A stretch of 64,000 bases of DNA from contig NZ_OY782038.1 of the NCBI RefSeq assembly GCF_963677575.1, positions 682,001-746,000 on the forward strand, written 5' to 3'. Position 1 is the stretch's first letter; every line of letters starts with the position of its first letter. Positions 28,727-38,548 of this stretch are shown one piece after another. The notes beneath the pieces were generated by a model. It was not told the origin of the DNA, searched no databases, and saw nothing but the letters and a program-made list of their open reading frames with translations. The translations under genes were made by a program, and so were the position numbers. The stretch comes from an uncultured Draconibacterium sp. (GTDB lineage: Bacteria; Bacteroidota; Bacteroidia; Bacteroidales; Prolixibacteraceae).

Positions 28727-29971
28727 ATGAAGAATGAATTATTGTTTTTTGAACGAGATGATTTTAACGCCTTCAGAGCTATAAAAAAAGAAGAGGGATT
28801 TGAAATAGTTGGTATTACAAATTATATTAAAGACAATAGATTAATAAATGATTTTAATAGCCTTTCAACAATTATTGATATAACAACAATAGCCAAGTAT
28901 AACCAAGACAACACCCAGCTGATTGCTGAGGAAATTTTAAATCTGTTTAGTGATGCAACAATATTTGTTGCTGACAAAAAGTATAAAGAGCATTTGGAAT
29001 ACGAACTTAGATATTGTTTTATAGAGTTTAAGAACATCGTACTACCTGAAACTGAAAACAAAAAGACGACAAAACAAATACCCAATCGACAGCATAAAAA
29101 GATTACAGACTTATCCGAAGATGAGCTAGATACATTTTTCTCAAAATTCAGAAACAGCCTGTACGGTCATGAAAAGTTTAAAGATGATTTCTATGATTTA
29201 GTTCGAACATTTAGAATCTTCAATAAAATAAAAGAACATAAAATATTATCACTCTTTCTGCTCGGTGAATCAGGAGTTGGGAAGACGGAAGTTGCAAGGA
29301 CTCTTTATAAATGTCTAGGAGGTAAGAAAAAAATAGCAAAAGTAAATTTTGGCAATTACAGTAGTGAGTTTTCTTTAAGTTCACTTATTGGGAGTGCACG
29401 CGGGTACATTGGAAGTGATGATGGTGAAATATTTATCAGGGTTAGGGATACAGATGTTGGGATTATTCTAATTGATGAATTTGAAAAATCAAATGCGTCT
29501 CTTTTTAACTATTTTCTTGACGTATTAGAAAGTGGAAAGATTATTAGTTCTATGGCGGAAGAAATTGATTTGAATGGTTTTATAATAGTATTCACATCAA
29601 ATATCAGAAAAGAGGATTTCCCTTTAAGAATATCCCCAGAATTAAGGTCAAGATTCGACTACAAAGGACAATTTACTCTCCTCTATGATGAAGACAAAAA
29701 AAAGTATGTTGAATTTAGAGTTAATAGTATTGCACGTAAAGTAAATAAAGAATATAATGTGCAATTACCTCCAGATTTATTTGAATATTTTTTAGAAAAA
29801 ATTGATGTCGAGCTATTTAAAAACATGAGAGATTTAAACAAAAGTATAAAACGGACTTTTGTTAACTATTTATCAGAGGAGCATAGTCTGATATCAGAAT
29901 ACGAAGATATTACATCTCAATCCAAGATTAGTATCGGAAGAAAAATTATCAACCTCCTTAAACCTGAATAA
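28727..29971 (+). CDS. Clp/HSP100-like AAA+ ATPase (cassette 8, gene 2)
   Basis: 414 residues. An N-terminal domain of about 130 residues has no known match. The AAA+ core has Walker A GESGVGKTE (about 179-187), Walker B IILIDEFEKS (about 246-255) and a sensor segment FTSN, followed by SPELRSRFD, the order seen in ClpA/B/X type domains. Only one AAA domain is present, so it is short for ClpB. With the gene before it, a candidate two-gene defence or remodelling module. Confidence 0.8.
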   Translation: MKNELLFFERDDFNAFRAIKKEEGFEIVGITNYIKDNRLINDFNSLSTIIDITTIAKYNQDNTQLIAEEILNLFSDATIFVADKKYKEHLEYELRYCFIEFKNIVLPETENKKTTKQIPNRQHKKITDLSEDELDTFFSKFRNSLYGHEKFKDDFYDLVRTFRIFNKIKEHKILSLFLLGESGVGKTEVARTLYKCLGGKKKIAKVNFGNYSSEFSLSSLIGSARGYIGSDDGEIFIRVRDTDVGIILIDEFEKSNASLFNYFLDVLESGKIISSMAEEIDLNGFIIVFTSNIRKEDFPLRISPELRSRFDYKGQFTLLYDEDKKKYVEFRVNSIARKVNKEYNVQLPPDLFEYFLEKIDVELFKNMRDLNKSIKRTFVNYLSEEHSLISEYEDITSQSKISIGRKIINLLKPE

Positions 29972-29982
29972 ATGAAAAACCA

Positions 29983-30120
29983 GCCCATAACAAATTGTAA
30001 ATTGCATTGCGGGGTTCGTGCGGTGTCGTACGCTGGATTCTCGCAACATCGTTCCGTCCTCGCGGACAGGAACGAGCTCCGAAATCCGCAACGACAACTT
30101 ACAAGTGACCGTTACCATGC
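29983..30120 (+). repeat. attC-like site 8
   Basis: GCCCATAAC pairs with cassette 8 start GTTATGGGC (27804). Right junction GTTACCATGC at 30111. Most common palindrome subtype (AAATTGTAAATTGCATTGCG ... CGCAACGACAACTTACAAG). Confidence 0.92.
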
Positions 30121-30152
30121 ATTTTGAAAACCAAAGACAACAACTGATATAA

Positions 30153-30605
30153 ATGAAAAAACATAATATGAATAAATTTATCTTTCTTTCAATCATCACA
30201 CTTCTTTTCGTAAGCTGTGATTCAAGTAAATTAGATGAAACGCCAATTGAAAAATTCATTGGTGTTTGGGAAATTCAAGGACGAACAATGTTTGATGGAA
30301 TTGAAGTAAGTATTGAAAAGAATGGCTCTGGGAGCGTTGTCGGTAAAGTTGTGAAGTTAAATGACAACAAATACGTTCAAATGTTTTTAGAGGAGAATGC
30401 GGTTTGGGTGACAGGGATTAAGCGTTCTTCGAACTATCAATTCAAACTGACAGAAAGAAAAATTGCTAGTGAACTATTTTCGTTGTATGGACAAAAAACA
30501 TCAGTTGAATTTGAGGTTCAATTCATTAATGATAACTTGTTTGGTCTTGGAACAGGAAATTCAGACCCTATAAAATCTGCGATAACATATAAACGCAAAA
30601 AATAG
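30153..30605 (+). CDS. Small lipoprotein, lipocalin-like (cassette 9, gene 1)
   Basis: 150 residues with a lipoprotein signal (FVSC, Cys about 24). The mature part FIGVWEIQGRTMFDGIEVSIEKNG... is beta-rich, as in small lipocalin-like proteins of Bacteroidota. An in-frame ATG at 30168 is an alternative start. Function unknown; possibly an immunity lipoprotein, which is speculation. Confidence 0.7.
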   Translation: MKKHNMNKFIFLSIITLLFVSCDSSKLDETPIEKFIGVWEIQGRTMFDGIEVSIEKNGSGSVVGKVVKLNDNKYVQMFLEENAVWVTGIKRSSNYQFKLTERKIASELFSLYGQKTSVEFEVQFINDNLFGLGTGNSDPIKSAITYKRKK

Positions 30606-30614
30606 AACCATCTC

Positions 30615-31232
30615 ATGGAAAACAAAGTCCCCGATATAATACTTGTTTACCCAACTGAAATTCCTGATGAAATAATAGAAAAGGAGTTAGAATTTCTCAA
30701 CCACGACAAACATGACATTAAGGTGTTAAAAACCGATAATAACACTTTTATGGCATTCGAATGGATTGTGCCAACTGCGTTTATTGTCTATCTTCTTAAA
30801 CCATATTTTAATGCATTTTTGTCAGAAGCAGGAAAAGACCACTACCATATTACAAAAAAGGGATTAAAGAAATTAGTCGAGAAAGCTAAACTTATAAAAG
30901 CTAAATTCTTAACCGCTGAAATTTCATCAAAGAAATTATCTAAAAATTATAGTCAATCAATTGTATTTTCAATAATCTTTCAAACTCAAGACAATAGACC
31001 TATAAAACTATTATTTGACAACGAAATGGAATTGTCCGATTGGGAAAATGCCATTGATGAACTTATAGAATTAATTCTGGAAAATTATAAGTCTTCCCCA
31101 AATGACAAATTATCAAAAATGATGGATGGCTTGGGAAAGGAAAAAGGAGATGAGATTTATGCAGTAATAAATTCCGCTTCTAAACAACTGGAACTATTAG
31201 ACAATTATGGAATGATGAAAAAATATAAATAA
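30615..31232 (+). CDS. Hypothetical protein with one hydrophobic segment (cassette 9, gene 2)
   Basis: 205 residues. One possible membrane segment (WIVPTAFIVYLLKPYFNAFL, about 49-70), otherwise soluble and charged. No family recognised. Starts 9 bases after the lipoprotein gene. Confidence 0.7.
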   Translation: MENKVPDIILVYPTEIPDEIIEKELEFLNHDKHDIKVLKTDNNTFMAFEWIVPTAFIVYLLKPYFNAFLSEAGKDHYHITKKGLKKLVEKAKLIKAKFLTAEISSKKLSKNYSQSIVFSIIFQTQDNRPIKLLFDNEMELSDWENAIDELIELILENYKSSPNDKLSKMMDGLGKEKGDEIYAVINSASKQLELLDNYGMMKKYK

Positions 31233-31237
31233 AAAAC

Positions 31238-31376
31238 GCATGGTAACAAATTGTAAATTGCATTGCGGGGTTCGTGGTGTGTCGTTCGCTGGATTCTCGC
31301 AACATCGTTCCGTCCTGCCGGACAGGAACGAGCTCCGAAATCCGCAACGACAACTTACAAGTGACCGTTAAGCGCC
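31238..31376 (+). repeat. attC-like site 9
   Basis: GCATGGTAAC pairs over 10 bp with cassette 9 start GTTACCATGC (30111). Right junction GTTAAGCGCC at 31367. Inner hairpin GTTCCGTCC-TGCC-GGACAGGAAC is clear. Confidence 0.92.
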
Positions 31377-32035
31377 AAGTTAAAAAAAGAAAAAATCGCT
31401 GGTTATTTACGAAGTCCGTTCTTTGGCTTTTGCCCGCTCCAAAATGCTGTCACAAAACTTGCTCGGCAAAGTTGGGCGCAGTTGCCAATTTTAGCTGTCT
31501 GAGAATTTAGCATTCCTGTGTTTTAGTCTGATTGTCCTCCTTTTTCAAGGAACAGCAGGTGGTTATCTGCCTATTAAATTGGGGGCGTTCGTACTTGGTA
31601 GTTAATTAAAATTGGCAAGAAAAGCCGCTGCATGCAAGTTCTCCGTCAGCTGTTAAAATACGGACTTGTAAAGCGTACGCTCCTACTTTGTAATCGGCAA
31701 CAGTTACCGGCAACCAACCAGCAACTTTGACTTTTGGGGGTTAAAGAAAAAATAAATAAAAACTGACGTAGTTTTTTACAACTTTTGTGCAGAAAATGAT
31801 ACTTTTATACTGTTAACAAACTGACAATGAATTATAAAAACCAGGCGCTAACAATGTGCAAATGTAATGCGGACGACCGCAGTTCCCCTGCTTTCGCGCC
31901 CTGCTGGCGCACCGCCAATCCGTCTTGGACGGATGTCGGTATTAAAAATATGGTTAATAAAAAAGTCGGCTTGGCTCAGTGGCAGATTTGGCTGGACTCA
32001 CTTTCAAATTCCCGCACTACACTTGCACACGGCCG
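31368..32035 (+). other. Non-coding cassette 10 (copy B of cassette 5)
   Basis: Identical by eye to 24679-25346 over its 668 bases. The flanks differ immediately outside the junction sequence on both sides (left: GTGACC against TTTACC; right: GTTATAAAT against GTTGTGTGC). Carries no gene. Confidence 0.8.
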
Positions 32036-32044
32036 TTATAAATA
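31844..32044 (+). repeat. attC-like site 10 (long form)
   Basis: Left core GGCGCTAAC at 31844-31852, right junction GTTATAAATA at 32035. Same as site 5 up to the junction. Confidence 0.85.
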
Positions 32045-32047
32045 ATT

Positions 32048-32731
32048 ATGAATTCGAGCTCTGAATATATCAGTTATAATAAAAATGAGTTACTGGATGA
32101 AATTCAGGACAGGTCAAATATTTTTGTTTTGACTTCAAATTATGACCACAAAAAAGATATTTTAACTTGTAAAGTAAATTATTGGGCTGTTAGACTATTA
32201 ATATCATATATAACTCTGACAATTTTCATCATAATATTTTGGTCTGTGCGATTTATCTGGGGAGAAGAAATAAAAATATTTTTAAGCCACTACGTTACTG
32301 ACCACTTTTATCCTTCGAACCTAGTTTTACTTCTAATTGACAACATCTTTATTTTAGCTTTTACAATTTGGACAATATTGTCCATTCCAGACATTATCTT
32401 ATTATCTTTTTTAACAAAACATTTTAATAAAATCAAACTGGATTTTAAAAATAAACGACTATCAATTTCAAACATTGACTACTTGGCAAGGTATTTTTCA
32501 CAGACACAAACAGTTGATTTTGGAGAGATAAAAAGAATATATACAAAAGATTTCTTCAAAAGTATTGGTATTTTTAAAAGGTCTATAACACTTCTAAAAG
32601 TTGAGACTTCTCAAGGAAAAGAGATTACTCTTTTACCAATTATAAAAAGCAGATTTCAAGATATAAACCATAGAAGACTAACTGACATAATTGAAGACTT
32701 AATTAAAATAACTATTTATAACAAATTGTAA
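32048..32731 (+). CDS. Two-helix membrane protein (cassette 11)
   Basis: 227 residues with hydrophobic stretches about 47-72 and 92-122, then a soluble C-terminal part that looks PH-like (LDFKNKRLSISNIDY..., FKRSITLLKVETSQGKEI). The start codon is only 13 bases after the junction, leaving almost no room for its own promoter, so it must rely on upstream transcription. The last codons (YNKL) and the stop lie inside attC-like site 11. Confidence 0.7.
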   Translation: MNSSSEYISYNKNELLDEIQDRSNIFVLTSNYDHKKDILTCKVNYWAVRLLISYITLTIFIIIFWSVRFIWGEEIKIFLSHYVTDHFYPSNLVLLLIDNIFILAFTIWTILSIPDIILLSFLTKHFNKIKLDFKNKRLSISNIDYLARYFSQTQTVDFGEIKRIYTKDFFKSIGIFKRSITLLKVETSQGKEITLLPIIKSRFQDINHRRLTDIIEDLIKITIYNKL

Positions 32732-32850
32732 ATTGCATTGCGGGGTTCGTGGTGTGTCGTTCGCTGGATTCTTGCAACATCGTTCCGTCCTGCCGGACAG
32801 GAACGAGCTCCGAAATCCGCAACGACAACTTACAAGTGACCGTTAGGCAC
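32713..32850 (+). repeat. attC-like site 11
   Basis: TATTTATAAC pairs over 10 bp with cassette 11 start GTTATAAATA (32035). Right junction GTTAGGCAC at 32842. Overlaps the 3' end of the gene. Confidence 0.92.
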
Positions 32851-32893
32851 AAGGTTAAACGACTCACTGTACGAAAATTTAAACTAAATAAAA

Positions 32894-33498
32894 ATGGCAA
32901 AAAACGGGACAAATAGATTAAGGGGAATGGCTCAATTTTCCTTATTTGCGACTTCTTACTTACCATTATTTATACTATTAATTGCAAAACAAATTAATTC
33001 TAATTATGAGTATCTAAAATATGGTGGGTTTGAAATTGAATCCATCGAAATTTTCATAACAAAATTTGGACTTTCTTTTGTCCTTTCAATAATTGCAGTT
33101 TTAGGTTTCATCGGATTTAAACTGACAATTTCGAACCTTGAAAATGATGCAGATAATGGATACACAGTTGAAATATTTGATATTAAAAACAAGAATAGTG
33201 AATCAATAAGCTACATTGCCACATACATAATTCCTTTTGCCTTTTTAGATTTGACTGGTTTTTTTGATTTTTTTCGATTCTATTTCTAATATTGATAATC
33301 TATCGAATTTACATCAACTCATCGCTTATTTTAATAAATCCAGTCCTCAATATAAAGTATGCACTTTACGAAATAGAATATGTTGAAGGTGAAAATAAAA
33401 GAACTGGATTTGTAATATCTAAGGAAAAATACTTACAAGAAACGGAACGAATAAAAATATATGAAATAGGTCACAAAATGTATTATTCTAAATCTTAA
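32894..33498 (+). pseudogene. kwaA: kwaA-like membrane protein of a Kiwa system, split by a -1 frameshift (cassette 12)
   Basis: Frame 1 (32894-33289) gives 131 residues with three hydrophobic segments and ends in a stop after LTGFFDFFRFYF. The -1 frame continues at once as SILFLILIIYRIYINSSLILINPVLN and runs to 33498, ending IKIYEIGHKMY. Joined, they make about 201 residues with four transmembrane helices, the size and pattern of KwaA. The switch lies in T-runs at about 33258-33275. It may be a mutation, a sequencing error or a programmed slip (A TTT TTT). In Kiwa, KwaA is the membrane sensor that works with KwaB, which follows directly. Confidence 0.6.
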
Positions 33499-33503
33499 AC
33501 ACC

Positions 33504-34523
33504 ATGCTAAATGAATTATTAGACGAAATCAAATCAGTCGAAACCAACGATTTGAAGTTATATTTTATAACAAGGACTCTTAAAGAAGGAATCAGTAAAA
33601 GAGCTAAAGTATTAGACAAATATTCTTTTAACTTATATCAGGTAGATGTAAATTCAGAGATTCGTGAACACCTCCATGAATTAACAATAGAACAATTAGA
33701 ATATTTACATAAAAAGGATTACGAGATTCAAGATTATGACGTTATTTCTGAAGATACTGACCAAATCTTTACATATCAAATGCAAAACAAAGCAATGGCA
33801 TTCGCAGATGTCATTAACAATAAATTGCCAAATAAATCACAAATCAATAAAGTACACAATATAGAGAGTTTAGTTCTTGATGAAGACTTGTGGGCTTATA
33901 GTGTCGGTTTCGACAATGAAGGTGACTGGATTTACTCTTTCAGAAAAATTATTAAGAGTAAAGTTGCTATTGATGAAACGGAAGGTAACCAAAAAAGTAC
34001 ACGGCAAAAGATTATTAGAACAATCTTTAATACCAATAGTAATAAACTTGAGCTTATTCACGGTGAGACAGTCAATTTGGACAAGCAAATTGATTGTGTT
34101 TATTACAATGATGCTTTTTACATATTCAAGAAAACAAATTTCGAACAAATAACAGGATTAACAGAGGAATTCAAAGTTGAAGCAGAAAATATAGTTACAG
34201 AACTTGAAGCGTCAGATATGATAGAAGGTGTTGATATTATAGCTGAGGAAGTTGCTAAAAATCCATCGATACATAAAAAACTTGTTCGATTACAAAAAAT
34301 AGGTAATTATCAGAATTTGACAACTGATTCTCTTCTGAAAATGAAAGAAGTTGCCGAAACATTTGGCGAAACTTTGAAAAGTAAAAATGGCAAAATTCTT
34401 ATTGAGGAAAAGAAAGATATTGATACAGCTTTAAAAATGTTATGCGACTATTACAAAGAAGGTAAGGTTTCTGGGAAAGACTATGGGACTTATGCTGGAA
34501 AACAATTAACACATCAAAATTAA
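33504..34523 (+). CDS. kwaB: KwaB-like DUF4868 protein of a Kiwa system (cassette 12)
   Basis: 339 residues, soluble. The C-terminal half follows the DUF4868 pattern: WAYSVGFDNEGDWIYSFRKI, then KQIDCVYYNDAFYIFKKTNFEQITG and EEFKVEAENIV. KwaB binds DNA and acts with the KwaA membrane protein after phage attack. Starts 5 bases after the kwaA-like ORF. Intact, so the system depends on whether kwaA is functional. Identification rests on motif memory plus the gene order. Confidence 0.72.
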   Translation: MLNELLDEIKSVETNDLKLYFITRTLKEGISKRAKVLDKYSFNLYQVDVNSEIREHLHELTIEQLEYLHKKDYEIQDYDVISEDTDQIFTYQMQNKAMAFADVINNKLPNKSQINKVHNIESLVLDEDLWAYSVGFDNEGDWIYSFRKIIKSKVAIDETEGNQKSTRQKIIRTIFNTNSNKLELIHGETVNLDKQIDCVYYNDAFYIFKKTNFEQITGLTEEFKVEAENIVTELEASDMIEGVDIIAEEVAKNPSIHKKLVRLQKIGNYQNLTTDSLLKMKEVAETFGETLKSKNGKILIEEKKDIDTALKMLCDYYKEGKVSGKDYGTYAGKQLTHQN

Positions 34524-34529
34524 AACCCA

Positions 34530-34667
34530 GTGCCTAACATTTTATATATTGCATAGCGGTTTCTGTGGTATGCGTAGCTCGGATTCCCGCCTGATTGTCT
34601 CAGTCCGTGCCGGACAGACAATCACCCGCAATCCGCTACGACAACATATAATTTACCGTTGTGCTTC
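34530..34667 (+). repeat. attC-like site 12
   Basis: GTGCCTAAC pairs with cassette 12 start GTTAGGCAC (32842). Right junction GTTGTGCTTC at 34658. Confidence 0.92.
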
Positions 34668-34787
34668 ATACTAAAAGAGACCGAACATAATCCAAATTGA
34701 CAGGAATAAATATGAGAAGGAGAATTAAACTAAGTCAATCTGAAATAAAAGAAAAAGCCTTCGCTTCGCATTTTTTTAAATTTCTCT

Positions 34788-34872
34788 GCCAACCCTCATT
34801 TGGCACATTTACAAAGTCACACAGGCGACCACTCATCCTAAACTTTGTAAAAGAGCCAAATTTTGCCAACAC
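34788..34872. repeat. Family-2 hairpin repeat (a)
   Basis: Outer stem TTTGGC/GCCAAA, conserved AC/GA mismatch, inner stem ATTTACAAAGT/ACTTTGTAAAA, with GCCAAC-type direct repeats at both ends (34788, 34865). Lies just upstream of hamA. A 70-residue ORF across it (34697-34909) is not credible as a gene. Confidence 0.75.
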
Positions 34873-34905
34873 ACTAAAGATGGGAATATCAAAAGAAATA
34901 GCTGT

Positions 34906-35802
34906 ATGATTGAAACAAGTATAAATAGTAATTTTTTGGATTTGTTCCATCAAATAATTGAGGATTATGAACTAGATAATTCCAATAGGCTGAACGTATT
35001 TACGCTTAAAATGCAAAATAACAGATTTGCATACAATGACTTGGTAGATTTGCTTGGAAACAATTTATACTACTTTGCTCTTTCAAGAACTGAAATACAA
35101 AAACTTATAGATAATAATCAGTTTGATACTCTGATTAAGAGAACAAAAAGTAAATTCAGAGATTACACATCTAACGAAGGAGAACTTGGTGAAGTAATGC
35201 TGTATTGCCTGCTCGAAGCACATTTGAATGCTCCAAAAATTTTGACAAAATTAGAATTAAAAACAGCAAACAATGACTATGTGAAAGGTGCAGACGGTGT
35301 TCATTTATTAAAACTCGATGATGAAAATTATCAGCTAATATTTGGAGAAGCCAAATTAGATGCAGACTTAAAACAAGGAGTATATGATGCATTTGGGTCA
35401 ATATCAAAACTATTGAAAAACGACAATAAAAAGCTTGACTTCGAATTTGATTTGGTCAATAGCCAGCTAATAAAAGAGGTTTATGATGAAAATCAATATG
35501 AAAAATTGAAAAGCATTTTGTTGCCTAGTGCAAAAATAGATGAAACTTATTTAGATTATTCATTTGGTATTTTCTTGGGCTTTGAAGCAAAAATAACGGA
35601 TGAAGAAATGAAGCTTTCTAATCCTGAATTTAGAAAACAAATTAAAGAACGAATAAAACAAGAGGTTTTGGATATTGTTAGTTCTTTTAATTTTCAAATA
35701 AGAAAGGAAGAATTTACAGGATACCAATTTTACATATATATCATCCCCTTTTCCGACTTAGCAAAAAAGCGTAAGGAAATTATAAAAGACTTGACGGTAT
35801 GA
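34906..35802 (+). CDS. hamA: Hachiman system protein HamA (DUF1837)
   Basis: 298 residues. Motifs of DUF1837/HamA: EGELGEVMLYCLLEAHLNAP, KILTKLELKT, GADGVHLL and IFGEAKLDAD, which form a PD-(D/E)XK-like nuclease site (Asp in ADG, Glu-x-Lys in GEAK). HamA is the effector nuclease of Hachiman, released by the helicase HamB on DNA damage by phage. Overlaps hamB by 4 bases (ATGA), so translation is coupled. The complete two-gene system is one cassette (13). Confidence 0.88.
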   Translation: MIETSINSNFLDLFHQIIEDYELDNSNRLNVFTLKMQNNRFAYNDLVDLLGNNLYYFALSRTEIQKLIDNNQFDTLIKRTKSKFRDYTSNEGELGEVMLYCLLEAHLNAPKILTKLELKTANNDYVKGADGVHLLKLDDENYQLIFGEAKLDADLKQGVYDAFGSISKLLKNDNKKLDFEFDLVNSQLIKEVYDENQYEKLKSILLPSAKIDETYLDYSFGIFLGFEAKITDEEMKLSNPEFRKQIKERIKQEVLDIVSSFNFQIRKEEFTGYQFYIYIIPFSDLAKKRKEIIKDLTV

Positions 35803-38384
35803 CAATTATTGAAAAACTCACAGAGGACATTCTAATGGATGAGTATTTCAACCAGCTTTTTAGAAAAAGCTCTTTGTTGTCTGCATATAATCAGTTCAAT
35901 ATTTTAAATAATGATACTCTCTCCGAGAAAGAGTTGAAAGATATTTTAAGATTTGCTGATATACTTTCAAACTCAACCGATTCGATAGCAAGAAATAAAG
36001 CGTATCAAATTATCACGTTTTTAAATACAAACTATTTGAATAACCCAATATATAAGACTGTTTCTAAAGCAGTATATTCAAAACTTGGGAATTTTCCTGC
36101 AATTAAATACCTTGAGGAATATAATGAAAACAACTCCGAACTTCCTCTAAATCGCTTAATAGAAGTTGAGGCAAAGACACTAATACAGCAAGTACCAGGC
36201 AGTGACAAATTTACATTTACAGATGCTCAATTTGAGTTGTTTTCAAGCTTAAGTAACTCAATTGAATACAGTTTTTCAGCACCAACATCAATGGGCAAAT
36301 CATTTATCATAAAGGCTTTCATTAAGAAAGTTATTAAAAATGTACCCCCTGAGAATTTAGCTGTTATTGTTCCTACTCGTGCATTAATAAACCAGTTTGC
36401 AATTGACCTGAAAAGTGAATTGACAGAAGTGTTAGAAACTTATAAATACAGAGTTGTAACAAACTCAAGTGTAAGTGACCTGATAACTGAAGAACAGCAC
36501 AACTATATTTTTGTCCTTACACCAGAGCGATTGATTAGTTATTTATCTCAAGAGAATAATCCTTCAATAGGATTTTTATTTGTTGATGAAGCACACAAAA
36601 TTGCAAGCAATAAGGATAGTCGAAGCGTAACATCTTATGCAGCAATTGAAAAGGCACTAAAAAAATATGGCAATATTAAATTGTATTTTGCCTCACCAAA
36701 CGTGTCCAATCCTGAAATTTTTTTGAAATTATTTAATAGAAACAGCAATGGTAATTCGTATAAGACTAGTGAGTCTCCAGTTTCGCAGAATTTGTTTTTT
36801 GTAGATTTATTAAATAATAAAATTGACTACATCGCTGGAAATGATAATGTAGAAATGGCATCTGAAGAATTCTTTTCCGCTAATAATTCTATTGATGATT
36901 TAATAAAGAATGTTGGTCGAGAAAAGAACAATTTGATTTACTGTAATAGTAAGAATAGAACAATAAACTACGCTTTTAACTTTTCAAAATCATTAACCAA
37001 GATACCACCTAATGAACAAAGTAGTGATATAAAAAAAGCAATTAATCAAATCAAGGAGTACATACATCCTGACTATTATCTTGCAAATTTATTAGAGTAT
37101 AAAATAGCTTACCATTACGGGAAATTACCACAACTGATAAGGAATTCCGTTGAAGAACTTTACCAAAATGGTGATGTTACAAATGTCTTTTGTACTTCGA
37201 CCCTTCTTGAAGGTGTAAATATGCCAACTCAAAATATTTTCATTCTCAACAACAAAAATGGTTCATCCAAATTAGAACCAATTGATTTCTGGAATTTGTC
37301 AGGTAGAGCAGGAAGGTTGTCAAAAGAGCTTTATGGTAATATTTACTGTGTTCAGCATTCTGATTGTGAATGGGAAAATAAAGAAATATTGCATAGAAAT
37401 GCCATAGAGTTAAAACCTACTGTTTTAAATAGGATTGATAGGAATATTCAAAGAATTGAAAAATTACTTAGAGAACAAGAAATTTCAACTCCAAAGACTG
37501 AAAAAGAAATTTTACAGTATATCGCCAATATCATTAGCGTTGACACAATGGAACTTCAAGGCAATAGAGAGCCGAGTCCCTTACTAAAAAAACTAATTGA
37601 AAAAAATAAAGAAACTATTATTGAATTGGCGAAATCAAAAGTTCAAGATTTTACAATTCCAGTTTCAATTCTTAATTCAAACCAATCAATCAATCTCTCA
37701 GTACAGGATAAGGTTTTCAATGAATTATTGAAAAGACATAGGCAGGGTGTAAACATAAAACTCCCATCGATAAATCAACCAAAGTTTTATCAAGTTTGTA
37801 AAAGAGTTTTAGATTATATGTTCGATTTGTATGAATGGAAAAATGCGGAAAAGAAATTAAATAACCCTAATAGCCTATCTTATTATGCTACAATAATGAC
37901 CCAGTGGGTCAAAGGATTTAGTTTAAACCAGATTATTCAACAATCTATCGAATACCATAATAATAAAAACAAAGAAATTATTCTGGACTATGATTATAAC
38001 AATCCAATTGTTTTTAATCCTAGAGACAAAAGGCATATAAACTACGTGATTGAAAATGTGATTGAGGATATTGAATATATTTTACGCTTTTTGTTTGAGA
38101 AGTATTTTAATCATTATCATAGCATTGTTGTAAACCTACTTGGAGAAGAGAATGCTGGTGAAAATTGGGCTACTCTACTTGAATATGGTACTCAAAATAG
38201 AATTGTGATTGCTTTACAAAATACTGGAATTTCAAGGCATACAGCAATAAAACTATATGAAAAATGTAGAAACAGCGGATTAATCATTAGAGATAATAAA
38301 CTTGAAAGAATTGACAAACAACTTGTTTTGCAAAAATTCAGAAAGACCTCAATGGAATATGATGAATTGATAAAAATATTATAG
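35799..38384 (+). CDS. hamB: Hachiman system helicase HamB
   Basis: 861 residues. Superfamily 2 helicase: Walker A APTSMGKSF (about 160-169), motif Ia VPTRALINQ, DEAH box VDEAHK (about 262-267), motif III ASPN, and motif VI-like GRAGR in NLSGRAGRLSKE. Length and motifs fit HamB. Its stop codon TAG touches the following family-2 hairpin. Confidence 0.88.
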   Translation: MTIIEKLTEDILMDEYFNQLFRKSSLLSAYNQFNILNNDTLSEKELKDILRFADILSNSTDSIARNKAYQIITFLNTNYLNNPIYKTVSKAVYSKLGNFPAIKYLEEYNENNSELPLNRLIEVEAKTLIQQVPGSDKFTFTDAQFELFSSLSNSIEYSFSAPTSMGKSFIIKAFIKKVIKNVPPENLAVIVPTRALINQFAIDLKSELTEVLETYKYRVVTNSSVSDLITEEQHNYIFVLTPERLISYLSQENNPSIGFLFVDEAHKIASNKDSRSVTSYAAIEKALKKYGNIKLYFASPNVSNPEIFLKLFNRNSNGNSYKTSESPVSQNLFFVDLLNNKIDYIAGNDNVEMASEEFFSANNSIDDLIKNVGREKNNLIYCNSKNRTINYAFNFSKSLTKIPPNEQSSDIKKAINQIKEYIHPDYYLANLLEYKIAYHYGKLPQLIRNSVEELYQNGDVTNVFCTSTLLEGVNMPTQNIFILNNKNGSSKLEPIDFWNLSGRAGRLSKELYGNIYCVQHSDCEWENKEILHRNAIELKPTVLNRIDRNIQRIEKLLREQEISTPKTEKEILQYIANIISVDTMELQGNREPSPLLKKLIEKNKETIIELAKSKVQDFTIPVSILNSNQSINLSVQDKVFNELLKRHRQGVNIKLPSINQPKFYQVCKRVLDYMFDLYEWKNAEKKLNNPNSLSYYATIMTQWVKGFSLNQIIQQSIEYHNNKNKEIILDYDYNNPIVFNPRDKRHINYVIENVIEDIEYILRFLFEKYFNHYHSIVVNLLGEENAGENWATLLEYGTQNRIVIALQNTGISRHTAIKLYEKCRNSGLIIRDNKLERIDKQLVLQKFRKTSMEYDELIKIL

Positions 38385-38471
38385 CCAACGCACACTTGTA
38401 AGCACATTTGCAGGTCGCACAATGCCACGGCGAGACCAAAACCTGCAAAAGAGCTTCCAAGTCGCTGCCCT
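38384..38471. repeat. Family-2 hairpin repeat (b)
   Basis: Outer stem ACTTGTAAGC/GCTTCCAAGT (one mismatch), AC/GA pair, inner stem ATTTGCAGGT/ACCTGCAAAA, end motifs GCCAACGCAC (38384) and GCTGCCCTA (38464). Directly after hamB. Confidence 0.75.
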
Positions 38472-38548
38472 AGAAAAAGAGAAATTAAAAAAAATGCCCC
38501 ACCGCACGAGTGGAAAATGAAATGAATGAATTAAGAAAATAAAGTACG
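38472..38548. other. Short non-coding tail of cassette 13
   Basis: About 75 AT-rich bases between repeat (b) and attC-like site 13; nothing recognised in it. Confidence 0.4.

Noticed and set aside
34697..34909. 70-residue ORF before hamA
   Set aside because: It is made largely of the family-2 hairpin repeat; residue make-up is not protein-like.
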